NCBI GenBank assembly: GCA_963678275.1
Contig: OY782765.1
Span: 1,240,001-1,304,000, forward strand
DNA: 64,000 bases
DNA from: G963677445 sp963678275
GTDB lineage: Bacteria > Bacteroidota > Ignavibacteria > Ignavibacteriales > Melioribacteraceae
Direction: 5' to 3'
Shown: positions 28,401-37,678 of the stretch, piece by piece
How positions within the stretch are numbered: the first letter of the stretch is position 1
Layout: every line of letters starts with the position of its first letter
Position numbers and translations under genes: made by a program
The notes under the pieces: generated by a model
The model's input: the letters and a program-made list of their open reading frames with translations, nothing else
The model's database searches: none
What the model was told of the DNA's origin: nothing

Positions 28401-29396
28401 ATTATCATACCCGTTCATATAACTCGATGGCGCGTGCAGATGAACAGTATCGGCATATTCACGGCAGATTAACCGGAACCATGAATCATCGGCATGGAGT
28501 TCGGGCATGGTATCCCAGGGGTAGTTCAACACTTCCGTTCCCCCGTGAAAATTTGCCGACATTACAAAATTATTTGCTTCGGCAATATCCATCATAGCGA
28601 TAGTTTCAAGCTGCCAATCATTTCCGTCGGGATGAGGCCCGTCAATGATATCGGGGAAATTACGGTTGATATCGACATAATTGGCATTGTATCTTGTAGC
28701 TCCGTTAACGGAATTATTTCCTCCGGCATAGGTGCCGTCCGGATTGGCAAGCGGATTAATCCATATTTCAAGATTATCCACAAGTTCTGTAATTTCCGCG
28801 TTTGAACCGTAATTATTCAAAAGATAATCTATTAGTCTGAGCATCAGAACATAACCGGTCGTTTCATCGCCATGCATTGTGCCGGTATACATAAACTGCG
28901 CTTCAGCTTCCTTCTGACTGATATTATCTGAAATTACGGCAAAAAGAAGGTCTCTTCCGTCATGTGTCTGCCCGATATTTTCAATTCTGCAGATTTCAGG
29001 AAAATCTGTGGCAAACTGGTACATCATTTCTACATAAGCGTCGTAGGTGGGATAGTAGTCCCATGATTTAATTTCTTCAGGATTTGAGGACATCCTTACA
29101 AATTCTTTATCTCCCGGATGGGGCAGAACTGAATAATTAAAACCTGCTGATAAAAACTGATCAAATCCTTTACTATTGGCATAAGCGTAAACATAGGGGT
29201 ATTCGATATTATCGATTGATATAAAATTGTCAATATTTTGCAGATCGGCTTTATCCGTTATCTCAAATTTAAAATACACCTCACCTTTTTCGGCCAGGTA
29301 TTCTCCGGCTGTTTTTTGTGAAAAAGTTAATGAGGAAATAAGTAGAGTGAATAAAAATATGAGTAAAAGTCGTTGATTCATAAAAAAGCTCCGCAT
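25494..29396 (-). CDS. Secreted M14 zinc carboxypeptidase with FN3 and T9SS sorting domains
   Basis: 1300 aa. Signal peptide (about residues 6-26). The M14 catalytic domain (about 110-400) has zinc ligands His175 and Glu178 (MHGDE) and His284 (ANFHGG), substrate site NRNFP near 244-247, and the catalytic Glu in MEISDTK near 363. A CarboxypepD_reg-like domain (about 400-475), an FN3 domain (about 480-590), a jelly-roll-like region, and paired GWN repeats (about 950-1090) follow. The last 85 residues are a Por secretion tail (NYPNPFNPETNISFSLP, KKMILIK end). It trims C-terminal residues from extracellular peptides, supporting protein scavenging. It shares the GWN module with the protein at 19267-22062. 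Confidence 0.93.
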   Translation of the reverse strand: MRSFFMNQRLLLIFLFTLLISSLTFSQKTAGEYLAEKGEVYFKFEITDKADLQNIDNFISIDNIEYPYVYAYANSKGFDQFLSAGFNYSVLPHPGDKEFVRMSSNPEEIKSWDYYPTYDAYVEMMYQFATDFPEICRIENIGQTHDGRDLLFAVISDNISQKEAEAQFMYTGTMHGDETTGYVLMLRLIDYLLNNYGSNAEITELVDNLEIWINPLANPDGTYAGGNNSVNGATRYNANYVDINRNFPDIIDGPHPDGNDWQLETIAMMDIAEANNFVMSANFHGGTEVLNYPWDTMPELHADDSWFRLICREYADTVHLHAPSSYMNGYDNGITNGYAWYEADGTRQDYMTYFRHCREVTMEISDTKLLSASLLPAHWEYNRASFINYLQQAMNGVTGIVTGIAGQPIKAEVIIEGHDFDNSTVFSDSLTGNYHRLIKSGTYDITFEAPDYFSKEITGVQVIDGQSTILDVQLISMFGTPDTVAPTTITDLAHSESTSNSVTLTWSAPMDTSAGGVISYDIRMSEAPIQNEDDFNNAQQIPWSGDPLPAGEMESLTVNSLEFATEYYFAVKSHDIWQNFSEMSNIVSAGTWEAPSLGIDPTAYNIEANINTIVYDTLTISNVSSVPSTLDFLLELEAPGDIFKIAGAKIVAGDLLTDRMEKKGFTENVAGIKGSGGPDQFGYDWIDSDEPDGPEYEWTDISSTGTMLDNWTQTGTYSAKDEGYAGPVVPDFAFPFYGMDKEEIYVSSNGLLTFAPITENVFSNSSIPSSGYPDDIVAPFWDDLDGKTTGEVYYQNYSDKTVIQYDNWATYSGTSSLTFQIVLYKSGKIVYYYNSMSGTLTSSTVGIENNDGSIGLMPAYNTSYVKNEFAVQFSFMPEWLSLNNMEGTIYNGASVEVILEINTEGLSEDLYNMNIQLATNDPDNLNVTIPVNLNVGSTGILTSTLNLSEGWNMLSVPLSTADMNASSLFPQAVSPAFSFNDGYIMNEVLENGLGYWLKFDASQSVNISGIAPAGNIELLEGWNLIGIYNDEISASSISTNPQGIIISEFFGFNSGYSQADQLMPGEGYWVKTSEAGEILMAPSKRAINSGVIKENIELASLLKFTDASGRTYSLGVTESQIEKISELPPLPPRGVMDIRFMNNKNRANLNDGPANFRFSSVKFPLKIQITGKALRLKGLNNQPEKIITLADGDYISISETEAAGLQIESVSLPTEFALQQNYPNPFNPETNISFSLPAESDVSLVIYDILGSRVKTLINKKLIAGNYSVKFNAGDLSSGIYFYHLSASDYSDIKKMILIK

Positions 29397-29466
29397 TAAG
29401 TAATAATGTAAAAAACAAAGTTACCTGACGGAGCTTTAAAATACAATTATAATATTAGTATCTTTT

Positions 29467-31995
29467 TTAAAATCTCACATTAAACCCGATGGTGGGCAGT
29501 ATGGGGAACATGGAAGTAGCCTCCCGTTCAAGAGTAAGTTCATCTGAAATATAATAATCGTAGTTAATAATATTGGAACGATTATAGACATTGATAACAT
29601 CCAGGTAAAATACCCAGTCGAGGTCCCAGTAATCAGCCGCGAAATTAAATCTTAAATCCAGCCGGTGATATTCAGGTTTCCGTGAACTGTATCTCCTTGT
29701 CTGATCGCCATAATCAACATCAAAAATCACTTCCCTGCTTAAACCGTCCGCGCTGGTTCTGGTCGCGATAACCGGAGTCTCAGGTATAAGATCGCCATCA
29801 TTATCCTCAAGAAGAATGCGCGGTTTTATTCCTACAGCTTCGGTCAATGGAAATCCTGAACCATATTGAAAACGCACTCCGATATCAAACCAGGAATTGA
29901 CCCTGTAACTCATAACCAGGTTAAAGGTGTGCCGCTGATCATATCTGAAAGGAGTTTTTCTTCCATCTTCAAAACGGTCAGCCCATGCCAGCGCATATGA
30001 AGCCCTTCCATTGATTCTGTCAAACCCTGCGATATTTCTTTTCTCCAGATATAATTCCAACCCATAAGCCTCACCATCACCTTTGTTCAGGGGTATCTGC
30101 GTTAGTGAATCTGTAAAATTTGCGACCGGGCGTGTCCATGAATCAGGATTTCTCCGGTCAAGTCCCGGAACCGGTTCACTATAATACTGCCGTCCTGTTT
30201 CAATATCTCTTTCGATAAGATCATAAAAATCTTTGTAATAAGTTTCTATTTTCAGGTTCCACTCACTTGTTATCCACCTGTCGAAACTGAGGACATAATG
30301 CAGGGCTCTTTCCGGATTAAGATTGCGTGTAAGTTCAGGTGTAAGATCATAAAGTATATTCCTGTCCCTCAGTTTTTCATACCCGGGCGATTGAAGATAT
30401 ATTCCCCAGGATGCTCTCAGAGTGGTAATGTCATCAAGAGCGTAGGACAAGGCTACTCTCGGTGAAAAAAATCCTTTTTCAAGGATATCAAAATAATCAT
30501 ATCTGAAGCCGGGCTGAATAAAAAATTTGTCGGAAATAGCAAAATTGTTAAACGCGTAAGCTTTATACCTGTTGTATTTCCGGATATCTTTAATATCATC
30601 CAGGGTAGCTCTAATATTTGGATTAGAGTTAAAGAATGCCCTTATTTCATCACCAAATTCAAAATCAAAATCGAGAACTGTTTTAAGGAAATCGACACCG
30701 GCTCCCACTTCCAGTTCACTTTTTTCACCCCAGAACCAGATAAATTTATCTTCCACAGAATATTTTTCAAAGGTGTAGTTCGATTTGAATCTGAAATTAA
30801 AAAGATATGCCGATAATGTATCTGTAAGCGCGTCTTCAAAGTCCTTCCTGTTTAAAGAAGGATCGAGAAACTCCGAGCTGAAATCGGTATCTCCCTGGTT
30901 GCTGTACCAGGAGGCGATAACCTTGTTGAGCACATTTTTGTTCGGCGCGTAATGATACGCGAAAGATGCCATATCATTTTTTGAAAGGTCCTGCACACCT
31001 ACGCTGTCAGGCGTTGTCCGGTTTTCACCGCTTACTACTCTTACCGCGTCCCTTGAATAAATTCCATTAATAAAAAATTTGTGTCCCTTAAATGGACCGA
31101 ATGCCAGCTTTGTCTGAATATCATAAAAATTAGGGAATGAGACATTTTCTTCAACCAGCCCTGAATTTTTCACAAATGGTTCAATTATCAGGTCATAATA
31201 AGTTCTTCTCGAATTTACAAGCCAGCTTCCGGCAACGCCAAATGGATTTTTTCCCTCGAGCACAAGATTTGCGGCAACAATACTCGCGTTCAGATTTCCT
31301 TTAAGGTTTTCTGTTCTTGTCCCCTGTTTATTTGTTACGTCGAGAACTGCCGAAAGCCTGTCGCCATATTTGGCCGAAAAACCTCCTGTTTCAAGATTTA
31401 TATCAGATACAGCTTCGGGATTAAACATGCTGATAACACCATAAAGCCGGTAGGGATTAAAAATCTCCACATCATCCATAATTATTAAATTCTGGTCGGG
31501 AGTGCTTCCCCTGATCACAAGCTGCGAAGAAAAATCGTTTGGCGCCAGCACTCCGGGCAGAGAGTGCAATGTGCGGAAAACATCTGTTACCGCTCCCGGC
31601 ATTGCCCGCGCTTCACGGGGCTGAAGATCAATCAGACTTGTTCTGGTATCCTTTTGCTCCTGAATTCTTTTATCCACTACCTCAACAACATCAACTTCTA
31701 TATCTTCGGTCTCCAGTACCACATTGAGCTCAAGTGTCCTCCCGGCTATGATCTCAATATCAAAAAATTTCGTCGCGTGCCCGACAGCGCTGAACCTGGC
31801 TTTATATTTTCCCGGCTCAAGATTTAGAATTTCGTAACTTCCTTCAAGATTACTCACACCTCCTATAGTAGTTTCCAAAAGGAGTATATTTACTCCCGGA
31901 AGAGGTTCCCCGTCAGTTGTAACCGTACCTTTCAGCTTTCCTGTCTGCGCGAAAGTGACCACATTTATAATCAATATCAATAATATTATTCTCAC
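29467..31995 (-). CDS. TonB-dependent receptor with carboxypeptidase-regulatory domain
   Basis: 842 aa from a GTG codon at 31995. Signal peptide residues 1-16. A CarbopepD_reg_2 domain (about 18-105; DGEPLPGVNILL) precedes the plug (about 120-230; IRGSTPDQNLIIMDDVEIFN) and a long barrel ending in an aromatic residue (GFNVRF). There is no SusD partner, so this is not a classical SusCD pair. Cargo is unknown. It is followed 70 bp later by the M14 carboxypeptidase gene, and joint use on peptides is possible but unproven. No in-frame ATG gives a better signal peptide. Confidence 0.92.
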   Translation of the reverse strand: MRIILLILIINVVTFAQTGKLKGTVTTDGEPLPGVNILLLETTIGGVSNLEGSYEILNLEPGKYKARFSAVGHATKFFDIEIIAGRTLELNVVLETEDIEVDVVEVVDKRIQEQKDTRTSLIDLQPREARAMPGAVTDVFRTLHSLPGVLAPNDFSSQLVIRGSTPDQNLIIMDDVEIFNPYRLYGVISMFNPEAVSDINLETGGFSAKYGDRLSAVLDVTNKQGTRTENLKGNLNASIVAANLVLEGKNPFGVAGSWLVNSRRTYYDLIIEPFVKNSGLVEENVSFPNFYDIQTKLAFGPFKGHKFFINGIYSRDAVRVVSGENRTTPDSVGVQDLSKNDMASFAYHYAPNKNVLNKVIASWYSNQGDTDFSSEFLDPSLNRKDFEDALTDTLSAYLFNFRFKSNYTFEKYSVEDKFIWFWGEKSELEVGAGVDFLKTVLDFDFEFGDEIRAFFNSNPNIRATLDDIKDIRKYNRYKAYAFNNFAISDKFFIQPGFRYDYFDILEKGFFSPRVALSYALDDITTLRASWGIYLQSPGYEKLRDRNILYDLTPELTRNLNPERALHYVLSFDRWITSEWNLKIETYYKDFYDLIERDIETGRQYYSEPVPGLDRRNPDSWTRPVANFTDSLTQIPLNKGDGEAYGLELYLEKRNIAGFDRINGRASYALAWADRFEDGRKTPFRYDQRHTFNLVMSYRVNSWFDIGVRFQYGSGFPLTEAVGIKPRILLEDNDGDLIPETPVIATRTSADGLSREVIFDVDYGDQTRRYSSRKPEYHRLDLRFNFAADYWDLDWVFYLDVINVYNRSNIINYDYYISDELTLEREATSMFPILPTIGFNVRF

Positions 31996-32350
31996 ACCTT
32001 AATCCAATATTTATTCAACTGTAATCTATAACAAAGCCGTGTTAAATATTATTCCAAAATTTTGACATATTACCAATAATCGTAATCTTAATCGTAATCT
32101 TAATCCGGCAGAGCCGGAAGTGGATAGTGACGAGTGAGGAGTTTAAAAACAATTCTTCTTTTGTAATAACTTCAAAATCCCAAAAAAGTCCCGCCAGGGA
32201 TCCGCCGCGTCGGACAGGCTTTCAGATAATAGCCCCGCAATTCATTGTGGGGAAATAAGTTAAGAAGTTGATCAAAAGTCCCGCCAGGGATTCTCCGCGG
32301 CGAACAGGCAGACAGAATTCCCCGGTAAATTGATGGTCAAATAAAATTTT

Positions 32351-33713
32351 GCCATTTTGCGTAGAATTTAACTCCTTACGGAATAATCGTAATCTTAATC
32401 ACCCCATTCCTGTTCTGAGTTTTTTACCCTGTCATCAGATAATTCATTAAAACATATCGCTCGTTTGAATAAGGTTAATAAGGTTTAGATTGGTCGGGTG
32501 ATCATCTCTTCTACTAAGGTGAAAAAATAAAGAATAAGGTTTTTTGAGTTTTTTCGTGGGATTTGGTGTTTTTGTGATTTTGTGGCTTTTCTTCCATCTC
32601 AAGCAACGAAATCTGCGTAATCAAAAAAACTGCGGTAGTCTTTGTCTTTTTAATTGTTCATTGTTCATTATTAATTATTAATTGCATTTTTGCCATTTTA
32701 CGTAGAATTTAACTGCTTACGGAATAATCGTAATCTTAATCACCCCATTCCTGTTCTGAGTTTTTTACCCTGTCATCAGATAATTCATTAAAACATATCG
32801 TTCGTTTGAATAAGGTTAATAAGGTTTAGATTGGTCGGGTGATCATCTCTTCTACTAAGGTGAAAAAATAAAGAATAAGGTTTTTTGAGTTTTTTCGTGG
32901 GATTTGGTGTTTTTGTGATTTTGTGGCTTTTCTTCCATCTCAAGCAACGAAATCTGCGTAATCAAAAAAACTGCGGTAGTCTTTGTCTTTTTAATTGTTC
33001 ATTGTTCATTATTAATTATTAATTGCATTTTTGCCATTTTACGTAGAATTTAACTGCTTACGGAATAATCGTAATCTTAATCACCCCATTCCTGTTCTGA
33101 GTTTTTTACCCTGTCATCAGATAATTCATTAAAACATATCGTTCGTTTGAATAAGGTTAATAAGGTTTAGATTGGTCGGGTGATCATCTCTTCTACTAAG
33201 GTGAAAAAATAAAGAATAAGGTTTTTTGAGTTTTTTCGTGGGATTTGGTGTTTTTGTGATTTTGTGGCTTTTCTTCCATCTCAAGCAACGAAATCTGCGT
33301 AATCAAAAAAACTGCGGTAGTCTTTGTCTTTTTAATTGTTCATTGTTCATTATTAATTATTAATTGCATTTTTGCCATTTTACGTAGAATTTAACTGCTT
33401 ACGGAATAATCGTAATCTTAATCACCCCATTCCTGTTCTGAGTTTTTTACCCTGTCATCAGATAATTCATTAAAACATATCGCTCGTTTGAATAAGGTTA
33501 ATAAGGTTTAGATTGGTCGGGTGATCATCTCTTCTACTAAGGTGAAAAAATAAAGAAAAGGTTTTTTGAGTTTTTTCGTGGGATTTGGTGTTTTTGTGAT
33601 TTTGTGGCTTTTCTTCCATCTCAAGCAACGAAATCTGCGTAATCAAAAAAACTGCGGTAGTCTTTGTCTTTTTAATTGTTCATTGTTCATTATTAATTAT
33701 TAATTGCATTTTT
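32351..33713. repeat. Four-unit tandem array of a 341-bp intergenic repeat
   Basis: Units begin with gccattttgcgtag or gccattttacgtag at 32351, 32692, 33033 and 33374, and a fifth truncated unit begins at 33714. Periods are 341, 341, 341 and 340 (one base lost near 33555). Units are nearly identical, which implies recent amplification. Each unit holds the same ordered blocks seen at 51.0-53.4 kb and 58.2-58.5 kb. No protein-coding frame runs through a unit. Confidence 0.95.
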
Positions 33714-33889
33714 GCCATTTTACGTAGAATTTAACTGCTTACGGAGTAATCATAATCTGGCGGAGTCAGAAGTGAATAGTGGTTAGTGGAGAGTGAAGAA
33801 TGAAACAATTCCCAGATTTATTAAAGAATCCGATTTCGATGGCGACTTCGATTTAGATTTCTATGGCCAATATATATCCGGTCAATCTT

Positions 33890-34075
33890 TTTAATCACCC
33901 CATTCCTATTCCAAGTTTTTTACCCGATCATTAGATAATTCATTAGAACATGAATAAGATTAATAAGGTTTAGTTTGGTCGGGTGGTTTCCTATGCTACT
34001 AAGGTTAAAAAATCAAAAATACGGTTTCTTTGAGTTTTTCGCGGGATTTTGTGTTTTGGTAAGTTGACGGCTTGT
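33890..34075. repeat. Degenerate partial copy of the 341-bp repeat
   Basis: It carries recognisable blocks in the same order (tcaccccattcct, aataaggttta, ggtcgggtgg, ctactaaggtt) but with many changes. It is an older member of the family next to the young tandem array. Confidence 0.75.
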
Positions 34076-34185
34076 TTAAAATACCAAATAACATTCCAAA
34101 GAAATATTTCACCAATATTCGCAATTCAATCTTGAAATGAATTATATTTGCCCCCTGTAGGTTACAAAATTAAAACAGAAAAAAG

Positions 34186-35403
34186 ATGAAAAAATTTAAT
34201 ATACCTGACTTTTACCGCAGCAGTCTGATAAGCCGGATAAAAACATACAGAAAACAAACTGATCCGAGGAAAAAGGATTTTTCCCCTACAATTCTTGATT
34301 TCGGCCCGGTGGAATTCAAAATAGCGAGGCATTTCGGATTTTGTTACGGTGTGGAAAACGCGATAGAAATAGCTTATAAAACTCTGAAGGAAAATCCCGA
34401 TAAAAATATTTACCTGTTAAGTGAAATGATACATAATCCAGCCGTAAATAATGATCTGCGCGCGCAGGGCATTCAATTTGTCATGGATACCAGGGGCAAT
34501 CCCTATATGGATATTAATGATATCACCCCGGATGATATTGTGATCATTCCCGCTTTCGGAACAACAATAGAAATGGAAAACCTTCTCAGGGAAAAAGGGA
34601 TAAAAACAAAAGAATATAATACCACCTGCCCCTTCGTTGAGAAAGTATGGAACAGAGCAAATTCTCTCGGTGATAAGGAATTTACAGTTGTCATTCATGG
34701 CAAACATACTCATGAAGAAACCAGGGCAACATTTTCACACTCCGATAAAAACGCGAAGTCCCTCATTGTAAGAGATATAAATGAAACCGGCAAACTTTGT
34801 GATATTATACTTGGTAAAATTCCGGTCTCAGAGTTTTACGAAATATTTGAAGGAAAATATTCAGAGGGATTTGATCCGGAAAAAGACCTGGCCCGCATCG
34901 GTGTGGTAAACCAGACTACAATGCTCGCGAGCGAAACCGAGGAAATTTCCAATTGTATTAAATCCGCTCTTCTCGATAGATATGGCGCGGAAAAGATTAA
35001 AGAACATTTTGCCGATACCAGGGACACACTCTGTTACGCCACAAATGATAACCAGTCTGCCACCTATGGATTGATGGATTCGGGAGCCGACCTCGCGATT
35101 GTGGTCGGAGGTTATAACAGCTCCAATACATCACATATCGTTGAATTGCTCGAAAGCCGATATCCCACCTACTTTATCTCTTCAGCGGATAATATCTCTG
35201 AAATGAAAGAGATCACACATTTTAATCCGGAAAGCAAAAATAAAATAAAAACTTCCGGTTTCCTGCCTGATAAAGAAAAAATCACAATCGCCCTCACCAG
35301 CGGCGCCTCTTGCCCCGATTCAATTGTGGATGAGGTGTTAAATAAAATACTGGAGTTTTTCCCGGATAGAAAAGGAAATGATGAGGTAATCAATCTGATG
35401 TAG
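34186..35403 (+). CDS. ispH: 4-hydroxy-3-methylbut-2-enyl diphosphate reductase
   Basis: 405 aa, the long form of LytB/IspH. It makes IPP and DMAPP in the last step of the methylerythritol phosphate pathway, in the cytosol, using a [4Fe-4S] cluster. The cluster cysteines are Cys53 (HFGFCYGV), Cys148 (NTTCPFV) and Cys283 (DTLCYATNDNQ). Substrate-site histidines appear in SEMIHNP and HGKHTHEETRAT. It stands alone between two repeat-rich spacers, preceded by the tandem array. The ATG at 34186 follows an A-rich segment with no strong Shine-Dalgarno. Confidence 0.96.
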   Translation: MKKFNIPDFYRSSLISRIKTYRKQTDPRKKDFSPTILDFGPVEFKIARHFGFCYGVENAIEIAYKTLKENPDKNIYLLSEMIHNPAVNNDLRAQGIQFVMDTRGNPYMDINDITPDDIVIIPAFGTTIEMENLLREKGIKTKEYNTTCPFVEKVWNRANSLGDKEFTVVIHGKHTHEETRATFSHSDKNAKSLIVRDINETGKLCDIILGKIPVSEFYEIFEGKYSEGFDPEKDLARIGVVNQTTMLASETEEISNCIKSALLDRYGAEKIKEHFADTRDTLCYATNDNQSATYGLMDSGADLAIVVGGYNSSNTSHIVELLESRYPTYFISSADNISEMKEITHFNPESKNKIKTSGFLPDKEKITIALTSGASCPDSIVDEVLNKILEFFPDRKGNDEVINLM

Positions 35404-35526
35404 AGAATATTCATGAATTTTCTCTAAACGGGTTATCCGGTGGCTGAACCTGCCGAAGCCGAACTATGATTAAAACGCGGCATCATTTTTCATTTCTATG
35501 CCGAAAAAAAGTCTGTAAGAAAACCT

Positions 35527-35554
35527 GTGGAGACAAGGCATGCCTTGTCTCTAC
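35527..35554. repeat. REP-like palindrome (agacaaggcatgccttgtct)
   Basis: A 20-bp perfect palindrome extended on both sides. It recurs at 37538-37565, and in both places the sequence gaaaacctgt precedes it. The two copies flank the frameshifted beta-helix gene. Confidence 0.85.
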
Positions 35555-35673
35555 GGATGGGGAAAAAATATTTCACCTTGTAAAAATTCTCCCCTTATCA
35601 CAAATAATCATTGTACTTTATAATATAATTTTATTAAATTGTGTTCAATATGAGTCTTAAGCAGGGATTTATT

Positions 35674-36828
35674 ATGACAACAAGGGTTATTTTATTTTTT
35701 CTTTTTGTTTTTTCAGTTGTTAATGCCGAAATCCACTATGTCAGCAAGACCGGCAGCAGCATACCACCCTACACCTCATGGGCTACGGCGGCGGATTCTA
35801 TTTATAAAGCGATGGATATTTCCGTTTATGGTGATACTGTTTACCTTGGCCCCGGGATTTATAAGGATACTGTTATTGTGCCAAAAGGGGTGTCTTTTAT
35901 AGGGACAAATAAGGATAGCTGTATAATAGATACACGGGATTTTCCCAAGCCGGATTATTTTCATTCTGTAAGGTTACTTGGCGATAATACGGCAAAAAAT
36001 CTTAATATTATTGTTGATAATAATAAGGAAGGATGGGGACTTACTTTTTATCCCTTCGAATACCATGATAGTTCAAAAGCTGTAATATCGAACAATATCA
36101 TAACCAATGGATATTATGGTATCTATTCTATTGGTCGGGAGGTTGTTATTAGTGCAAATAAAATTTCAGATTGCGAAATAGGTATAAATCTCAGAGGTTA
36201 TGAATATTCCGGTATTATCAGAAGAAATAAAGTTTGTTCATCACATGGAATAAGTTCATCGCCTGGTGGACAAACACTCTATATTCATAATAATGAAATA
36301 CTCCTCACTTATTACGGTGGATATGGTATTCATGTAATATCATACCAGGCGCAAATAAAAAACAATCTTATATATACAAGTAACATCGCAATGGTAGGCA
36401 TAAATAATGTTGGTTACCCGGTTGTGACAGAAAATAATGTTATTTATGGCAAGTTCTGGTTTCGCGCCTTATTAGCTCACTGGGAAAATTTAACACGAAA
36501 TAATTTGATAATAAATTCAATTGCCGGGTTAAGCTCTGCTAATAATAATTCTGTACAATATAATGTAATGTGGAATTGTGAAGTACCATTTGTTGAAGGC
36601 ACGTTTGATTCCACCAACAGGGTTATAAATCCGATGGTGGCTGACACATCAGCTCTTGATTTTCACCTTCAGAAATATTCACCACTTATTGACGCGGGAG
36701 CTCCCTATCTTCATGATAAAGATGGATCAAGAAGCGACATCGGACTTTTCGGCGGAGAATATGGGGATAGGTTATCCATATATCAACCTTCCTCCCTCAG
36801 CCCCGCGAATAGATACCTCGGGGTATAA
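35674..36828 (+). CDS. Parallel beta-helix exoprotein, N-terminal part (frameshifted)
   Basis: About 384 aa from the ATG at 35674, which gives a clean signal peptide (FFLFVFSVVNA). A start at 35641 would add eleven non-signal residues. It begins IHYVSKTGSS, the usual start of DUF1565/right-handed beta-helix proteins, and has NosD-like repeats rich in N-N-I (NNIITNGYYGIYS, NNEILLTYYGGYG). The frame ends shortly after DIGLFGGEYGD with an out-of-character tail and stop at 36828. The natural continuation (YPYINLPPSAP, then a T9SS tail) is in the +1 frame. A single-base change near 36766-36776 splits the gene. Surface binding or a polysaccharide lyase-like role is possible. Confidence 0.75.
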   Translation: MTTRVILFFLFVFSVVNAEIHYVSKTGSSIPPYTSWATAADSIYKAMDISVYGDTVYLGPGIYKDTVIVPKGVSFIGTNKDSCIIDTRDFPKPDYFHSVRLLGDNTAKNLNIIVDNNKEGWGLTFYPFEYHDSSKAVISNNIITNGYYGIYSIGREVVISANKISDCEIGINLRGYEYSGIIRRNKVCSSHGISSSPGGQTLYIHNNEILLTYYGGYGIHVISYQAQIKNNLIYTSNIAMVGINNVGYPVVTENNVIYGKFWFRALLAHWENLTRNNLIINSIAGLSSANNNSVQYNVMWNCEVPFVEGTFDSTNRVINPMVADTSALDFHLQKYSPLIDAGAPYLHDKDGSRSDIGLFGGEYGDRLSIYQPSSLSPANRYLGV

Positions 36829-37375
36829 CAACGGATATAATTTTATTAACTGGCTCGATAATACTGAATCGGATGTAGTCAGCTATAAAGCAGAAAGAGA
36901 AGTAATTGCGGGAAGATTTGGTATCGATAACAAAAAATGTATCCATAAAGCGGACACTTCATTAACTGAACCTATTAATGGATATGGCACAATAAGATAC
37001 CTTTTAACAGCAATTGATAATGAAGGTTATGAATCGGATGTTTCCCCTGTCGATATAGCGGTTCCCAAACAAAAGGGTATCAACCAAAAAGCAACTAAAA
37101 ACCGGCTGCGGGCCTATCCCAATCCCTTTAACCCGGAAATAATAGTGACCTATGAATTGGAAAGCGATTGTGATATAAATTTTACCTTATGGTCATTAAC
37201 CGGTGAGAAGATAAAAGAGATAGAAAAAGGGAAAAAAGGAGCGGGGAATTATGAACGTAGAATAAACGGGGACGAAATGGAATTATCGGCCGGAGTATAT
37301 TTTTTGAGATTAAACATTGCAAATGAAACCGGAAAAAGGGAAGATTTTTCATATAAAATAATTTATTTAAAGTAG
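36770..37375 (+). pseudogene. C-terminal part of the beta-helix protein with T9SS sorting domain, out of frame
   Basis: In the frame one base ahead of the upstream gene, the translation reads YPYINLPPSAPRID. An FN3-like domain follows (NFINWLDNTESDVVSYKAER), then a Por secretion tail (RAYPNPFNPEIIVTYELE and SAGVYFLRLNIANETG). The frame is open from 36656, but residues before about 36770 overlap the beta-helix frame and are not natural. Without the upstream signal peptide this part would not be exported. It is either a real frameshift mutation or a sequencing error. Confidence 0.75.
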
Positions 37376-37537
37376 CGAATCATTTTTGCGCCTGTTATAA
37401 ACCCATCCATATTTCTCCCAAATACAATCCAACAATAATGATATGCAACATGCCAGTGCCATGTCCCGGGGAATGCAGAATTAACCTGGTTAAATATCGC
37501 TATCGATCTTATTTTTTTTGTGCCGGAAAGAAAACCT

Positions 37538-37565
37538 GTAGAGACAAGGCATTCCTTGTCTCTAC
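37538..37565. repeat. REP-like palindrome, second copy
   Basis: gtagagacaaggc followed by its near-complement, one base different at the centre from the copy at 35527-35554. Both are preceded by gaaaacctgt. Confidence 0.85.
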
Positions 37566-37624
37566 AACATAAAAATGCTATTGTATTGGAATTTCCTTCA
37601 ACAATAAACAGCGAAGAAATTGCT

Positions 37625-37650
37625 AAAAAAAACCCGCCGGAAAAGCGGGA
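37625..37650 (-). terminator. Terminator of the methylmalonyl-CoA decarboxylase operon
   Basis: On the minus strand a CCCGC/GCGGG stem is followed by seven or more T, 30 bp past the oadB stop. Confidence 0.85.
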
Positions 37651-37678
37651 TTTTATTATAAAATATTCAATCAGTGAA

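Larger units (their letters stand above)
31996..34185. other. 2.2-kb non-coding region made mostly of repeats
   Basis: No gene is supported on either strand. It contains four 341-bp tandem units (32351-33713), a partial fifth start (33714-33756), and a degenerate related copy (about 33890-34075). A leader (32085-32350) holds further short repeats such as the doubled cgtaatcttaat and two copies of a tcccgccagggat block. Confidence 0.8.

Noticed and set aside
29467..31995. SusC of a SusCD polysaccharide pair
   Set aside because: No SusD-like lipoprotein gene lies on either side.
32351..33713. CRISPR-like repeat array
   Set aside because: Units are 341 bp, contiguous and without unique spacers, and no cas genes are near.
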